Source of the DNA: Listeria welshimeri serovar 6b str. SLCC5334
GTDB taxonomy: Bacteria > Bacillota > Bacilli > Lactobacillales > Listeriaceae
Length of the DNA: 64,000 bases
Assembly (NCBI RefSeq): GCF_000060285.1
Contig: NC_008555.1
Span: 744,001 to 808,000, forward strand
Direction of reading: 5' to 3'
Shown: positions 25,755 to 35,600 of the stretch, piece by piece
How positions within the stretch are numbered: the stretch's first letter is position 1
How the letters are laid out: every line of letters begins with the position of its first letter
Made by a program: the position numbers and the translations under genes
The notes under the pieces: model-generated
Told to the model about the DNA's origin: nothing
The model's database searches: none
What the model saw: the letters and a program-made list of their open reading frames with translations, nothing else

Positions 25755-27131
25755 ATGGAAGAGCAAAAAGAAGAATTGCAAAGAGGACTGAAAAACAGAC
25801 ATATTCAGTTGATTGCGATTGGCGGAGCAATTGGAACGGGGCTTTTTCTAGGAGCAGGTAAATCAATTCATTTAGCCGGTCCATCTATCATGTTAGTTTA
25901 CTTAATTATTGGAGCGATTTTATTTTTTGTAATGAGAGCTCTGGGTGAATTACTAATACATAACCCAACAACAGGGTCTTTCACAGAATTTGCAGAGCAG
26001 TTTATAGGACCATGGGCAGGATTTATTACTGGTTGGACGTATTGGTTCTGTTGGATTGTTACTGGTATTGCAGAAATCACAGCGGTTGGTATGTATGTGA
26101 AGTTTTGGGTGCCAGATTTACCACAATGGATTCCAGCTCTTGCATGCGTTTTGATACTATTACTCTTTAATTTAGCCACTGTTAAAGCTTTTGGCGAAAT
26201 TGAATTCTGGTTTGCGATTATTAAGGTAGTTGTTATTATCGCTTTAATTGTCATTGGGTTTGTACTTGTATTTATTGGCTATAAACATGGAACAAGTACG
26301 GCATCATTTTCTAACTTAGTCGATTATGGTGGCTTTTTCCCAAATGGAATTGCTGGATTTTTATTAGCATTCCAAATGGCGACTTTTTCGTTCGTTGGAA
26401 TTGAGCTCGTTGGTGTAACAGCTGGAGAAGCGGATGACCCAGAACGAACGCTTCCAAAAGCAATTAATAATATTCCCATTCGGATATTAATTTTCTATAT
26501 TGGTGCTTTATTAGTATTGATGTCAATTTATCCATGGAGTAATATTGATCCCAACACGAGCCCGTTCGTAAGTGTGTTTACGATGATTGGTATTCCAGCA
26601 GCTGCAGGTATTATAAATTTTGTTGTATTAACAGCAGCAATGTCTTCCTGTAATAGTGGGATTTTCAGTACAAGTCGGATGCTCTATACACTTTCAGCAG
26701 AAGGAAAAGCACCGAAAAAAATGCATCACTTAAGTTCAAATGGAGTGCCTGCAACAGCTTTAATAACTTCTACGGCATGTTTACTTATCGGTGTATTCTT
26801 AAATTATGTTTTACCAGAACAAGTATTTATTTTAGTTACTAGCATTGCAACGATTTGCTTTATCTGGGTTTGGGGTGTCATTTTGGTGGCTCATTTGCGT
26901 TTCCGCCATAAACATCCTGAAATTGCAGCAAAAAGTAAATTTAAAATGCCTTTATCACCAGTGATGAACTGGGTAAGCTTGGTTTTCTTTGCAGGCTTAT
27001 TGATAATCCTTGGTTTTGCAGCAGATACACGAATTGCGCTTTTTGTTACGCCAGTGTGGTTCTTGATTTTAGCAATAGCGTATCAGATTTTAAAAGCATC
27101 TAATCGAAAGACAAAAATTCGACATAATTAA
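25755..27131 (+). CDS. APC family amino acid permease
   Basis: A 458-residue, 12-helix permease of the amino acid-polyamine-organocation superfamily (AAT family, like AnsP/GabP/AroP). The N-terminal RHIQLIAIGGAIGTGLFLGAGKSI (residues 15-38) is the family hallmark, and MRALGELLIHNPTTGSFTEFAEQFIGPWAGFITGWTYW follows. It imports an amino acid with protons; the substrate cannot be read from sequence. The ribosome site is AAAGGGATG. A strong terminator follows. Confidence 0.87.
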   Translation: MEEQKEELQRGLKNRHIQLIAIGGAIGTGLFLGAGKSIHLAGPSIMLVYLIIGAILFFVMRALGELLIHNPTTGSFTEFAEQFIGPWAGFITGWTYWFCWIVTGIAEITAVGMYVKFWVPDLPQWIPALACVLILLLFNLATVKAFGEIEFWFAIIKVVVIIALIVIGFVLVFIGYKHGTSTASFSNLVDYGGFFPNGIAGFLLAFQMATFSFVGIELVGVTAGEADDPERTLPKAINNIPIRILIFYIGALLVLMSIYPWSNIDPNTSPFVSVFTMIGIPAAAGIINFVVLTAAMSSCNSGIFSTSRMLYTLSAEGKAPKKMHHLSSNGVPATALITSTACLLIGVFLNYVLPEQVFILVTSIATICFIWVWGVILVAHLRFRHKHPEIAAKSKFKMPLSPVMNWVSLVFFAGLLIILGFAADTRIALFVTPVWFLILAIAYQILKASNRKTKIRHN

Positions 27132-27134
27132 TTA

Positions 27135-27188
27135 AAAGGCAATCATTCGCTAAAGCAAGCAGTTTTAACGAATGATTGCCTTTTTTTG
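27135..27188 (+). terminator. Terminator of permease
   Basis: AAAAGGCAATCATTCG pairs with CGAATGATTGCCTTTT around a 19-base loop, followed by Ts. Confidence 0.85.
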
Positions 27189-27213
27189 ATACTTATAAAT
27201 GCTCACGAATTTC

Positions 27214-27297
27214 TTTACAAATTTAAAAAATCGTGTAGAATGATAGGTGTTTAGAGGTTTTACCACTTCTACGTTTTATGAGTGAGTACTCACTCAT
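27214..27297 (+). promoter_or_regulatory. Promoter and 20-bp TetR-type operator of the activase gene
   Basis: TTTACA (27214-27219) and TAGAAT (27236-27241, with upstream TG) form a promoter with 16-base spacing. About 35 bases downstream lies the perfect 20-bp palindrome ATGAGTGAGTACTCACTCAT (27278-27297), a form typical of TetR-family operators. No TetR gene is present in the neighbourhood. Confidence 0.65.
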
Positions 27298-27395
27298 TTT
27301 TCAGAATAAGCATTTATGTGAAGTGGTATACAAATAACGGATGATATGTGAACTACTATACATATCGAACAGTGCGTTACGAAAGGGATGAGAGA

Positions 27396-30300
27396 ATGAT
27401 TCATGCAGGATTAGATGTGGGATCAACAACAGCAAAGGCCGTAGCACTTAACGATCAAGGGGATATTTTATTTCAAACTTACAGAAGACATTATTCCGAC
27501 ATTAAAAAAGTAACCTTAGAAATTATGCAAGATATGCAAAAAAAATGCGGTATGACGGAAATGACATTCAAAATTACGGGATCATCAGGACTCGCAATTT
27601 CCAAATTTTTGAATGTGCCTTTTGTGCAAGAAGTAATTGCTTGTACAGAAGCTGTAGAACAAGTAATACCAGAGACAGATGTAGTAATTGAGCTAGGCGG
27701 GGAAGATGCGAAGATTATTTATTTTAGCGGAGGAATTGAGCAACGAATGAATAATGCTTGTGCTGGAGGAACCGGTGCTTTTATTGACCAAATTGCTACA
27801 TTACTTCAAACAGATCCGACCGGTTTAAATGAATTAGCTCAAAATGCAAATACGATTTATCCAATCGCTTCTAGATGTGGGGTTTTTGCTAAAACAGATG
27901 TGCAACCATTGCTCAATGAAGGTGCTAGAAAAGAAGATATCGCAGCTTCGATTTTCCAAAGTGTTGTGACACAAACTATTAGTGGACTTGCTTGTGGACG
28001 TCCGATTCGCGGTAAAGTAGCGTTTCTTGGTGGCCCACTTACATTTCTTGATCAATTACGTTATCGTTTTACAGAAACATTGAAAATGAAAGATAGTGAT
28101 ATTATTGCGCCTCAAAATGCGGAATACTTTATTGCACTTGGAACTGCTTTTACTGGGTTAAATGATGTGCCAATAAAAGTAGACGATATGATTAACCGCC
28201 TTTCTAATATGGATATGACTACAATGGCGACGGATACAGTTATCCTACCAGCTCTTTTTGAAAAGAAGGAAGACTTAGAAGACTTTCGTGCGCGTCATAA
28301 TCAAATGAAAGCAAAGCGAGCGAATTTAGAAGAGTATGAAGGGGATGCTTATTTAGGGATTGATGCCGGGTCAACCACAACTAAATTAATTTTAATGAGT
28401 CAAACCAATGAAATTCTTTACTCGTTTTATTCTAGTAATAATGGGAATCCACTACAATCGGTTATTGATGCAACGAGTGATTTATATGAAATTTTACCAG
28501 AAAAAGTAAGAGTGGCGCAGTCTGGAATTACTGGCTACGGGGAATCACTTATTAAGGCTGCACTTAAAATTGATGTTGGCGAAATTGAAACAGTGGCGCA
28601 TTACCGGGCTGCTCGCGAGTTTTTACCAGATGTTGATTTTATTTTAGATATCGGCGGACAAGATATGAAGTGTATGAAAATTAAAAAAGGTGCATTAGAC
28701 AGCTTAATGCTCAATGAGGCTTGTTCTGCCGGATGTGGTTCATTCCTCGAAACATTTGCGCAAACACTTAATTTATCAATTGAAAAATTTGCCGCTCGAG
28801 CACTGGAAGCAAAAGCGCCTGTTGACTTAGGCTCACGTTGTACAGTTTTCATGAATTCCAAAGTGAAACAAGTGCAAAAAGAAGGCGTAAGTATGGAAGA
28901 TTTATCTGCTGGACTTGCATATTCCGTTGTAAAAAATGCCCTTCAAAAAGTAATTAAACTACGTAGCCCGAAAGATATTGGTGAAAAAGTAATCGTTCAA
29001 GGCGGAACTTTTTATAACGAATCAGTGCTTCGTGCTTTTGAGCTTTTAACAGGACGAGAAGTAGTGAGACCAGATATTGCTGGTATGATGGGAGCGTATG
29101 GTGCGGCTCTCATTGCCCGTGAACACTATGAAACTGGCGAAGTAACAGAAATGCTCGTACGTGAAAAATTACGTGAATTTAGTGCTGAAACTTCGCAATC
29201 GCGCTGTAATCTTTGTAGTAACACATGTCAGTTAACAGTAACTAGATTTGGTGATGACCGGATGTTTGTTAGTGGGAACCGCTGTGAACGAGGAGAACGT
29301 GTAGAAACGAAGCGCAATTTACTGCCAAATTTATATGCTTATAAATTAAAACGAACCTTTGATTATAAATCACTGAAAAAATCAGAAGCTACAAGAGGCA
29401 CTATTGGTATTCCACGAGCACTAAACGTTTTTGAAAACTATCCACTTTGGCATACGATTTTAACAAACTTAGGTTTCCGTGTCGTTTTATCTTCTAAATC
29501 TTCTAAGAATTTATATGACAAAGGTATTGAAACGATTGCATCTGAAGCAGTTTGTTTCCCAGCAAAATTAACACATGGTCATATTATGGATTTAATTAAG
29601 AAAAAAGCAGATCGTATTTTTTATCCATCTGTTGTTTATGAAAAACCTGAATTTGGAGAAGCAACAAATAACTTTAATTGTCCAGTCGTGGCGGGCTATC
29701 CAGAAGTTATTCGTGTTAATGTGGATGCTTTAGAAGAAAAAAATATTCCAATGATTAGTCCATTTTTAACGTTAGATAATGAGAAAGCGTTAATTGAACA
29801 AATGAGCCTCGCTTTCCCAGAAATCCCAGCTACGGATATGGAAAAGGCAGTTCAGGCAGGATTAGAGGAAGCGGAACTTTGCCGTAAAGATATCCAAGCT
29901 GAAGGAGAAGCAGCACTTACTTATATTAAGAAAAACAAAATTAAAGGAATCGTTCTTGCTGGACACCCATACCATATTGATCCAGAAGTAAATCACGGAA
30001 TTCCAGAGCTTATTACGATGAACGGCATGGCGGTACTTACCGAAGATTCGATTTCCCATCTTGGTGAAATAGATCATAAACTTCGCGTCGAAAATCAGTG
30101 GAAATACCACGCAAGATTATACCGAGCAGCTAGTTTTACCGCTAAAAGTGAAGATTTGGAATTTGTGCAATTAACTTCATTTGGTTGTGGGCTGGATGCG
30201 ATTACAACAGATATGTGTCAAGAAATCATTGAAGGGCATAACAAAGTATATACGTTACTTAAAATTGATGAAATTAACAACCTTGGCGCCGCTCGAATCC

Positions 30301-31823
30301 GCGTACGCTCGTTAAAGGCAGCGATGGAAGAACGTGAGAAAAATAACGTGAAACCAGGAATTATGGCAAAACCAAAAGAGCGTCCATTATTCACTAAAGA
30401 AATGAAGAAAACATATACTATCTTAGCGCCACAGCTAGCTCCAACTCATTTTGAAATGTTAGAAGCGGCTTGTAAAGTGGGTGGCTACAATTTAGAAGTA
30501 CTACCAGCTGTAACGCCGCGTGCGGTTGATGAGGGCTTACGTTATGTCAATAATGATGCTTGTTATCCAGCGATTTTAACTATTGGACAAATGATGGATG
30601 CGCTGAAACATGGCGATTATGATTTAAATAATTTAGCGGTATTAATGACACAAACTGGTGGCGGATGCCGAGCAACGAACTATATCTCCATGCTGAAAAA
30701 AGCCCTTGGAGAAGCTGGACTAGATCATATTCCAGTTATTTCTCTCAATGCAAATGGATTAGAAAAACAACCAGGATTCAAAATGACGCCAAAAGTGCTT
30801 GTTCGTTTCCTAGCCGGAATTAGCTTAGGTGACGCACTCGACCGGATGCTTTACCGGACAAGACCTTATGAAGTGGAACCTGGAAGTGCCAATAAACTAT
30901 TCCGCGAGTATTTAGATGCTGGGCGTGCTCTAATGGAAAATTATTCTTTCCTAGCATATAAAAAATTAGCTAACGAAATGGTTCGAGCTTTTGATAACTT
31001 ACCAATTACAGATGAAGTAAAACCAAGAGTTGGTGTAGTTGGAGAAATTCTCGTGAAATTCCATCCGGGCGCAAATAATAATATTGTTGATGTTATTGAA
31101 GACGAGGGCGGAGAAGCAGTTGTTCCAGATTTAACAGATTTCATTTTATATTGTTGTTATGATGATCACTTTGCTGCCAATACATTTGGACGTTCCAAAG
31201 TTAAATCATTTGCGAAACAAAGCGTGGCAATTCCGTTAATCAACCAATTCCGTAAACCAGTAACAGATGCCTTGAAGAAAAGTGAACGATTTGAAGCACC
31301 AGCAAGTATCGAATCTATCGCAGAAAAAGCAAGCCAACTGCTATCACTTGGTAATAAAATGGGCGAGGGCTGGTTCTTAACAGGTGAAATGTTTGAATTA
31401 CTGGATAGCAATGTGCCAAATATCGCATGTTTACAACCATTCGCATGTTTACCAAACCATATTACTGGTCGCGGAATGATTAAAGGACTTAAAAAAATGT
31501 ATCCAGAAGCTAACATTATGTCTATTGATTATGATGCAGGATCAAGCTCCGTGAACCAACTGAATCGAATCAAGTTGATGCTCTCGATAGCTAGAAAGCA
31601 ACTTGAAACAGTCGATGTTGTAGAAGAAAAAGAAACCAATACTAGATTTAATCCAAGAGAAAAAATTCTTGGTAAAGCAAAACAAGTAAGAGAAAGTGCG
31701 CCAGTCGAGATGATTGGTAACAAAGTCAAACAAGCAAGAGATGCTGACCCAGTTGGCGCCATTGCCCAAAAAGTAAAACATGTTGCATCAAGTAGCGAAC
31801 ATATTCAAACAGATAATGATTAA
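27396..31823 (+). CDS. Giant 2-hydroxyacyl-CoA dehydratase activase/DUF2229 protein
   Basis: About 1475 residues. Two BcrA/BadF/HgdC-type ATPase domains lie in tandem: MIHAGLDVGSTTAKAVALND at the start and YLGIDAGSTTTKLILMSQ at about 325, each with its own phosphate loops and Cys-bearing NNACAGGTGAF or NEACSAGCGSF (possible [4Fe-4S] ligands). Then come CNLCSNTC and a DUF2229/HgdB-like region (GIPRALNVFENYPLW). The activase normally passes an electron to a radical dehydratase. Here activase and dehydratase-like parts are fused. The ATG at 27396 is chosen because the ATPase motif begins directly after it; the GTG at 27348 adds 16 atypical residues. The reaction is unknown. Confidence 0.85.
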   Translation: MIHAGLDVGSTTAKAVALNDQGDILFQTYRRHYSDIKKVTLEIMQDMQKKCGMTEMTFKITGSSGLAISKFLNVPFVQEVIACTEAVEQVIPETDVVIELGGEDAKIIYFSGGIEQRMNNACAGGTGAFIDQIATLLQTDPTGLNELAQNANTIYPIASRCGVFAKTDVQPLLNEGARKEDIAASIFQSVVTQTISGLACGRPIRGKVAFLGGPLTFLDQLRYRFTETLKMKDSDIIAPQNAEYFIALGTAFTGLNDVPIKVDDMINRLSNMDMTTMATDTVILPALFEKKEDLEDFRARHNQMKAKRANLEEYEGDAYLGIDAGSTTTKLILMSQTNEILYSFYSSNNGNPLQSVIDATSDLYEILPEKVRVAQSGITGYGESLIKAALKIDVGEIETVAHYRAAREFLPDVDFILDIGGQDMKCMKIKKGALDSLMLNEACSAGCGSFLETFAQTLNLSIEKFAARALEAKAPVDLGSRCTVFMNSKVKQVQKEGVSMEDLSAGLAYSVVKNALQKVIKLRSPKDIGEKVIVQGGTFYNESVLRAFELLTGREVVRPDIAGMMGAYGAALIAREHYETGEVTEMLVREKLREFSAETSQSRCNLCSNTCQLTVTRFGDDRMFVSGNRCERGERVETKRNLLPNLYAYKLKRTFDYKSLKKSEATRGTIGIPRALNVFENYPLWHTILTNLGFRVVLSSKSSKNLYDKGIETIASEAVCFPAKLTHGHIMDLIKKKADRIFYPSVVYEKPEFGEATNNFNCPVVAGYPEVIRVNVDALEEKNIPMISPFLTLDNEKALIEQMSLAFPEIPATDMEKAVQAGLEEAELCRKDIQAEGEAALTYIKKNKIKGIVLAGHPYHIDPEVNHGIPELITMNGMAVLTEDSISHLGEIDHKLRVENQWKYHARLYRAASFTAKSEDLEFVQLTSFGCGLDAITTDMCQEIIEGHNKVYTLLKIDEINNLGAARIRVRSLKAAMEEREKNNVKPGIMAKPKERPLFTKEMKKTYTILAPQLAPTHFEMLEAACKVGGYNLEVLPAVTPRAVDEGLRYVNNDACYPAILTIGQMMDALKHGDYDLNNLAVLMTQTGGGCRATNYISMLKKALGEAGLDHIPVISLNANGLEKQPGFKMTPKVLVRFLAGISLGDALDRMLYRTRPYEVEPGSANKLFREYLDAGRALMENYSFLAYKKLANEMVRAFDNLPITDEVKPRVGVVGEILVKFHPGANNNIVDVIEDEGGEAVVPDLTDFILYCCYDDHFAANTFGRSKVKSFAKQSVAIPLINQFRKPVTDALKKSERFEAPASIESIAEKASQLLSLGNKMGEGWFLTGEMFELLDSNVPNIACLQPFACLPNHITGRGMIKGLKKMYPEANIMSIDYDAGSSSVNQLNRIKLMLSIARKQLETVDVVEEKETNTRFNPREKILGKAKQVRESAPVEMIGNKVKQARDADPVGAIAQKVKHVASSSEHIQTDND

Positions 31824-31827
31824 AAAA

Positions 31828-31860
31828 GACAAGCCGCCTATTATTTATGGGCGGCTTGTT
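31828..31860. terminator. Bidirectional terminator
   Basis: ACAAGCCGCC pairs with GGGCGGCTTGT around a 10-base loop, between the activase gene and the convergent ybaK-like gene. Confidence 0.85.
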
Positions 31861-31864
31861 TCAT

Positions 31865-32341
31865 TTATACTTCCGTTATTGGAGCAAATTCTGCACGGAT
31901 AATCTTTTTTAGATCTATAGGAGCTATTTCCATTTGTAGTCCTCTTTTTCCAGCTGAAATCAAGATAGTATCAAACATTTCTGCGCTACTGTCGATAAAA
32001 GTTGGAAATAATTTCTTCATGCCAACAGGAGAACATCCTCCGCGAATATAGCCAGTTAATTTTTCAAGTGTATCCACCGCAATCAATTCACATTTTTTAT
32101 TTCCGCTAATCTTCGCTATTTGCTTCAAATGTAAGGTTTTATCAGCTGGAATACAAGCAACAATGTTCCCAGTTTTATCACCAGAAAGAACCAACGTTTT
32201 AAAAATCTGAGCAGGGTTATTGCCCGTTTCAATTGCAACATGAATCGCATCGAGAGAATCTTCACTAAAAGCGTACTCATGTAAGCTATAATTAATCTTC
32301 TGTTTATCTAAAATTCGACAGGCATTTGTTTTTTTATTCAT
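31865..32341 (-). CDS. YbaK/EbsC family Cys-tRNA(Pro) deacylase
   Basis: A 158-residue single-domain protein of the YbaK/ProX deacylase family. NPAQIFKTLVLSG and VACIPADKTLHLKQIAKISG with the conserved Lys, then YIRGGCSPVGMKK, are the family signatures. It hydrolyses Cys mischarged on tRNA-Pro. I chose the ATG at 32341, with the ribosome site GAGGTGG; a GTG 9 bases earlier overlaps that site. It is transcribed alone, convergent to the activase gene. Confidence 0.87.
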   Translation of the reverse strand: MNKKTNACRILDKQKINYSLHEYAFSEDSLDAIHVAIETGNNPAQIFKTLVLSGDKTGNIVACIPADKTLHLKQIAKISGNKKCELIAVDTLEKLTGYIRGGCSPVGMKKLFPTFIDSSAEMFDTILISAGKRGLQMEIAPIDLKKIIRAEFAPITEV

Positions 32342-32463
32342 ATCTTCCACCTCGATTAATGTAAAATTATGTACAAATTATGACACTTTTTGTAAAATAG
32401 TTGGCATTTTAATCTACTTTCTGTACAATTAGAATGAATTCGAAACAAGAAAGGGAGATTAAA

Positions 32464-33120
32464 ATGAAAAAAGGGTTATTTAGTTTGGTACTTGTTCTTG
32501 CAATGGTACTTGTTTTGAGCGCATGTGGTGGCGCTTCAAGAGTAGAACCAAAAGAAGCAGGAGAAATTACAGTTAATTCTGTCGTTTATAACAAAGACAC
32601 GGACAAAGTAAAAGATGTATATGGTGAAGACGGTAGTAAATTCGAAAAAGAATTTGAAACTAGCTTCAAAGAAAGTTTCATCAATACATTCACCGCTAGC
32701 TTTTCAACGGATGTTAACTTAGACAAACAGGTAGACGATTTCTATAATGCACTTCGTAAACAAGTAAATGAAAAGACATCGTATACTACTAAAGTAACAA
32801 ATGACGATAAAGAAAGTCCAGAAATTCAGTTTTCCGTTAAAGGCTTAAATATGAAAGGTGTTCAAACAGAGCTAGTAGAAGAATTAACAAAAGCAGCAAC
32901 CGCTGACCCATCTCTAGCAACTGACAACCAAAAAATGGCTGAAAAAACTATGGAAATCTATACAAAAGCTGTTCAAAATGCAGACGCAGTATCAGAAGCA
33001 AAAACTGTCACACTTAAACTAAAAGCAGATCCAGATGATGACTCCTTATGGAAAATGCAAAACGACATGGCATTCATGCAAGAACTAACAACTGCATTCT
33101 TCATGGGCGGCATGAACTAA
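32464..33120 (+). CDS. DUF1307 (YehR-like) lipoprotein
   Basis: A 218-residue lipoprotein from the ATG at 32464 (ribosome site AAAGGGAG). The signal ends in LVLSAC, so Cys20 is lipidated. The rest is an exported, charged, mostly helical domain matching the YehR/DUF1307 family: repeated Lys/Glu helices with GEITVNSVVYNKDTDKV at the start. The role is unknown. A clean terminator follows. Confidence 0.78.
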   Translation: MKKGLFSLVLVLAMVLVLSACGGASRVEPKEAGEITVNSVVYNKDTDKVKDVYGEDGSKFEKEFETSFKESFINTFTASFSTDVNLDKQVDDFYNALRKQVNEKTSYTTKVTNDDKESPEIQFSVKGLNMKGVQTELVEELTKAATADPSLATDNQKMAEKTMEIYTKAVQNADAVSEAKTVTLKLKADPDDDSLWKMQNDMAFMQELTTAFFMGGMN

Positions 33121-33130
33121 GATTTTTATA

Positions 33131-33165
33131 GACACCAGCAACTTTCGGGTTGTTGGTGTTTTTTT
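33131..33165 (+). terminator. Terminator of lipoprotein gene
   Basis: ACACCAGCAAC pairs with GTTGTTGGTGT around a 6-base loop, followed by a T run. Confidence 0.88.
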
Positions 33166-33220
33166 GTTTCCAAGAATAAATGTTATAATAACACTAAAAT
33201 TTAATAATGGGAGGCGCCAT

Positions 33221-34111
33221 ATGACTACTATAAAAATTGCATTAATCCAACAAAAAGCAGTACCAAATAATAAAGAAGCTAATTTAAAATTAGCCATCAA
33301 ATATATAAAAGAAGCACATAAAAAAGGGGCAGATTTAGTGCTTTTCCCCGAGATGTGGTCAAACGGTTATGCGCCACCTTTTGAAGATGCTTTTAATCAT
33401 CCACTAGCTACTAGTTTTGGTGCAGAACGATTCAAGTGGTTAAATGAAGCAATTGAAGAAGACAGTACTTATGTCTTAACGCTGAAAAAACTTGCCAAAG
33501 AGTTGCAGATTGGCATTTGCGCTACGTATTTGTCTAAAACGGAACAAAAACCACAAAATACTGCTATTATTATTGACCGAAAAGGAGAAATGATTTTAGA
33601 CTATGCCAAAGTCCATACGTGTGATTTTTCTTTAGAAATATTATTACAAAGTGGCGAGGGATTTAAAGTTTGTGAGTTTGATGGTATTAAGCTGGGAGTC
33701 ATGATTTGCTATGATCGCGAGTTTCCAGAAAGCGCCAGAGTTCTCATGTTAAAGGGTGCAGAAATTATCCTCGTTCCAAATGCTTGTGATATGAATCCAC
33801 CCAGACTTAATCAACTAAATTCTCGTGCTTTTGAAAACATGGTTGGCGTAGCGATGGCAAACTATCCTGGCGAAAAATGGGGCAGATCAACTGCTTTTTC
33901 CCCGATTGTTTTTGATGAAAATGGGGATTACCGCGATAATACGATTATTGAAACAGATGACGTTTCAGAAGGTGTTTTTATTGCTGAATTTAATTTAGAC
34001 GAGATTCGAAATTACCGGGAAAATGAAACGTGGGGAAATGCCTACCGAAAACCGCAAACATATACAGATTTAATAAGTTCAGATGTAAAAGCGCCATTTA
34101 AACGAAATTAA
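33221..34111 (+). CDS. Carbon-nitrogen hydrolase (nitrilase superfamily)
   Basis: A 296-residue amidase of the nitrilase superfamily. The Glu-Lys-Cys triad is visible: FPEMWSNGYAP (Glu), YAKVHTCD (Lys), and MICYDREFPESARVL (Cys). The start at the ATG at 33221 follows GGGAGG; upstream codons from 33164 overlap the promoter region and do not resemble the family. Related enzymes hydrolyse omega-amides, carbamoylputrescine or formamides. The substrate is unknown. It is monocistronic, with terminators on both sides. Confidence 0.85.
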   Translation: MTTIKIALIQQKAVPNNKEANLKLAIKYIKEAHKKGADLVLFPEMWSNGYAPPFEDAFNHPLATSFGAERFKWLNEAIEEDSTYVLTLKKLAKELQIGICATYLSKTEQKPQNTAIIIDRKGEMILDYAKVHTCDFSLEILLQSGEGFKVCEFDGIKLGVMICYDREFPESARVLMLKGAEIILVPNACDMNPPRLNQLNSRAFENMVGVAMANYPGEKWGRSTAFSPIVFDENGDYRDNTIIETDDVSEGVFIAEFNLDEIRNYRENETWGNAYRKPQTYTDLISSDVKAPFKRN

Positions 34112-34141
34112 AAAAACAGAGAAGAGCAATCTCTGTTTTTT
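34110..34141. terminator. Bidirectional terminator
   Basis: AAAAAACAGAGA pairs with TCTCTGTTTTTT around a 7-base loop between the nitrilase gene and the convergent DUF554 gene. Confidence 0.88.
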
Positions 34142-34143
34142 CT

Positions 34144-34845
34144 TTAAAAATAATAAAGCCCGGTAACAATCAGCGCAACGACCAAAATCCCCGGAACAAT
34201 ATTCGCGACCCGAATCTTGGTTAAACCAAGCAAGTTTAGACCAATTGCCAATATCATAATTCCGCCAGTAGCTGTTAATTCTTTAATAATGAGTGCCATT
34301 AAGTCAGCTGGGATGAACTGATTAATTTGTGTGGCGAATAAGGCGATAATGCCTTCAAATAAGAAGACTGGAATAGCTGAGAGCATAACGCCCCAACCAA
34401 GTGTCGTACTGAGAAGAAGGGCAATAAATCCATCCATCACGGATTTCATATAAAGCACATCATGATTACCTCGAATGCCGCTATCAAGTGCACCAATAAT
34501 CCCCATCGCACCAATCACAAAAATAAGAGTTGCAGTAACAAAGCCTTTTGAAATATTACTTTTTCCTTTTGCACCAACTTTGCGTTCAATCCAGTGCCCA
34601 AGCTGATTAAGATGATAATCTATGTTAAGCCATTCCCCAATAACGGCTCCAAAACAAATACTTAAAATAACAATAAGCGAATTGCTCGTTTTAAATGCCA
34701 TTTGAATACCAAGAACGATAACAGACAATCCCATTCCTTTCATGACAGTATCTTTCATCCGTTCAGGAATATTATGTAATTTTATGCCAATAACAGAGCC
34801 AACTAAAATCCCCAGCCCATTAACTAGAGCGCCAAGTAGAACCAT
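34144..34845 (-). CDS. DUF554 membrane protein
   Basis: A 233-residue DUF554 (YdfK-like) protein with about seven hydrophobic segments. The start GALVNGLGILVGSVIGIKLHNIPERMKDTVMKGMGLSVIVLGIQMA is characteristic. I chose the ATG at 34845, preceded by AAAGGGGG; longer in-frame starts add an unrelated leader. The function of the family is not known; some members are annotated as transporters. Single gene. Confidence 0.82.
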   Translation of the reverse strand: MVLLGALVNGLGILVGSVIGIKLHNIPERMKDTVMKGMGLSVIVLGIQMAFKTSNSLIVILSICFGAVIGEWLNIDYHLNQLGHWIERKVGAKGKSNISKGFVTATLIFVIGAMGIIGALDSGIRGNHDVLYMKSVMDGFIALLLSTTLGWGVMLSAIPVFLFEGIIALFATQINQFIPADLMALIIKELTATGGIMILAIGLNLLGLTKIRVANIVPGILVVALIVTGLYYF

Positions 34846-34918
34846 TTTCTTCCCCCTTTTTGCATATAGCATTAGTATACAGGAAGTTTCTAGCAATTGG
34901 GAGCATAATTTGGCACAA

Positions 34919-34956
34919 AAAAGTCGAAGGGGCATTATTTGCTCCTTCGACTTAAA
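34919..34956 (-). terminator. Terminator of SDR gene
   Basis: AAGTCGAAGG pairs with CCTTCGACTT around a GC-containing loop, just downstream of the NAD(P)-binding protein gene on the minus strand. Confidence 0.8.
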
Positions 34957-34958
34957 AA

Positions 34959-35600
34959 TTATTTTCCAGCCACTGTAAAACGTTCGTTTAAATGGTTTGG
35001 TCGTTCGATTTCATCTAAAACAGCAATAGCGTAATCTTCCATGCTGATAAAACTATTACCAGCGCTATCAAATAATAGATGATCTTGACCTAATTGATAA
35101 TCTCCCGTACGTTCACCCGGTTCAAACATGGCAGGAGGACTAATATAAGTCCAACTAAAATGTCCTTTGTTTTCTTTTAAATGCGCCAATTGTTTCGCTT
35201 GCGCATGGGCTGTTGGATAATATGGAGCTTCTCTTAATCCCTTAGATTCCAAAAGGGTATTGCCATCTTCATCGATTTGAAGGCTGGCTGCTCCACCAAC
35301 AACAAGTAAACGCGGAGAAACTGTTCCGTTTAGTACAGAAATCAAGTGGTCTAGTGAAGTAACATGCTTTTCTGCTTCCTCTGGACTGACTCCATAAGCA
35401 TCCACCACGACATTTTGATCGGATAAATCTGAAAGTGTTAAATCAAATATATCCTTTTGCAAAATATTGATGTCTTTATGCGTTTGCGTAATTTTTCCTG
35501 CATTTCTAACAATTGCAGTTACTTCGTGGCCACGGTTTTTTGCTTCTTCTAAAATTCTCGAACCAGCTCGGCCCGTAGCTCCAATGATACCAATTTTCAT
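34959..35600 (-). CDS. NAD(P)-binding (NmrA/YwnB-like) protein
   Basis: A 213-residue atypical short-chain dehydrogenase. The Rossmann motif is MKIGIIGATGRAGSRILEEAKNRGHEVTAIVRN (residues 1-32), followed by the YwnB-type features VVDAYGVSP and a FSWTYISPPAMFEPGERTGDY block. Such proteins often bind NAD(P)H as sensors or flavin reductase-like enzymes; the catalytic Tyr-Lys pair of classic SDRs is not evident. The ribosome site is a weak GGGGGCTT. Function not assignable further. Confidence 0.78.
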   Translation of the reverse strand: MKIGIIGATGRAGSRILEEAKNRGHEVTAIVRNAGKITQTHKDINILQKDIFDLTLSDLSDQNVVVDAYGVSPEEAEKHVTSLDHLISVLNGTVSPRLLVVGGAASLQIDEDGNTLLESKGLREAPYYPTAHAQAKQLAHLKENKGHFSWTYISPPAMFEPGERTGDYQLGQDHLLFDSAGNSFISMEDYAIAVLDEIERPNHLNERFTVAGK

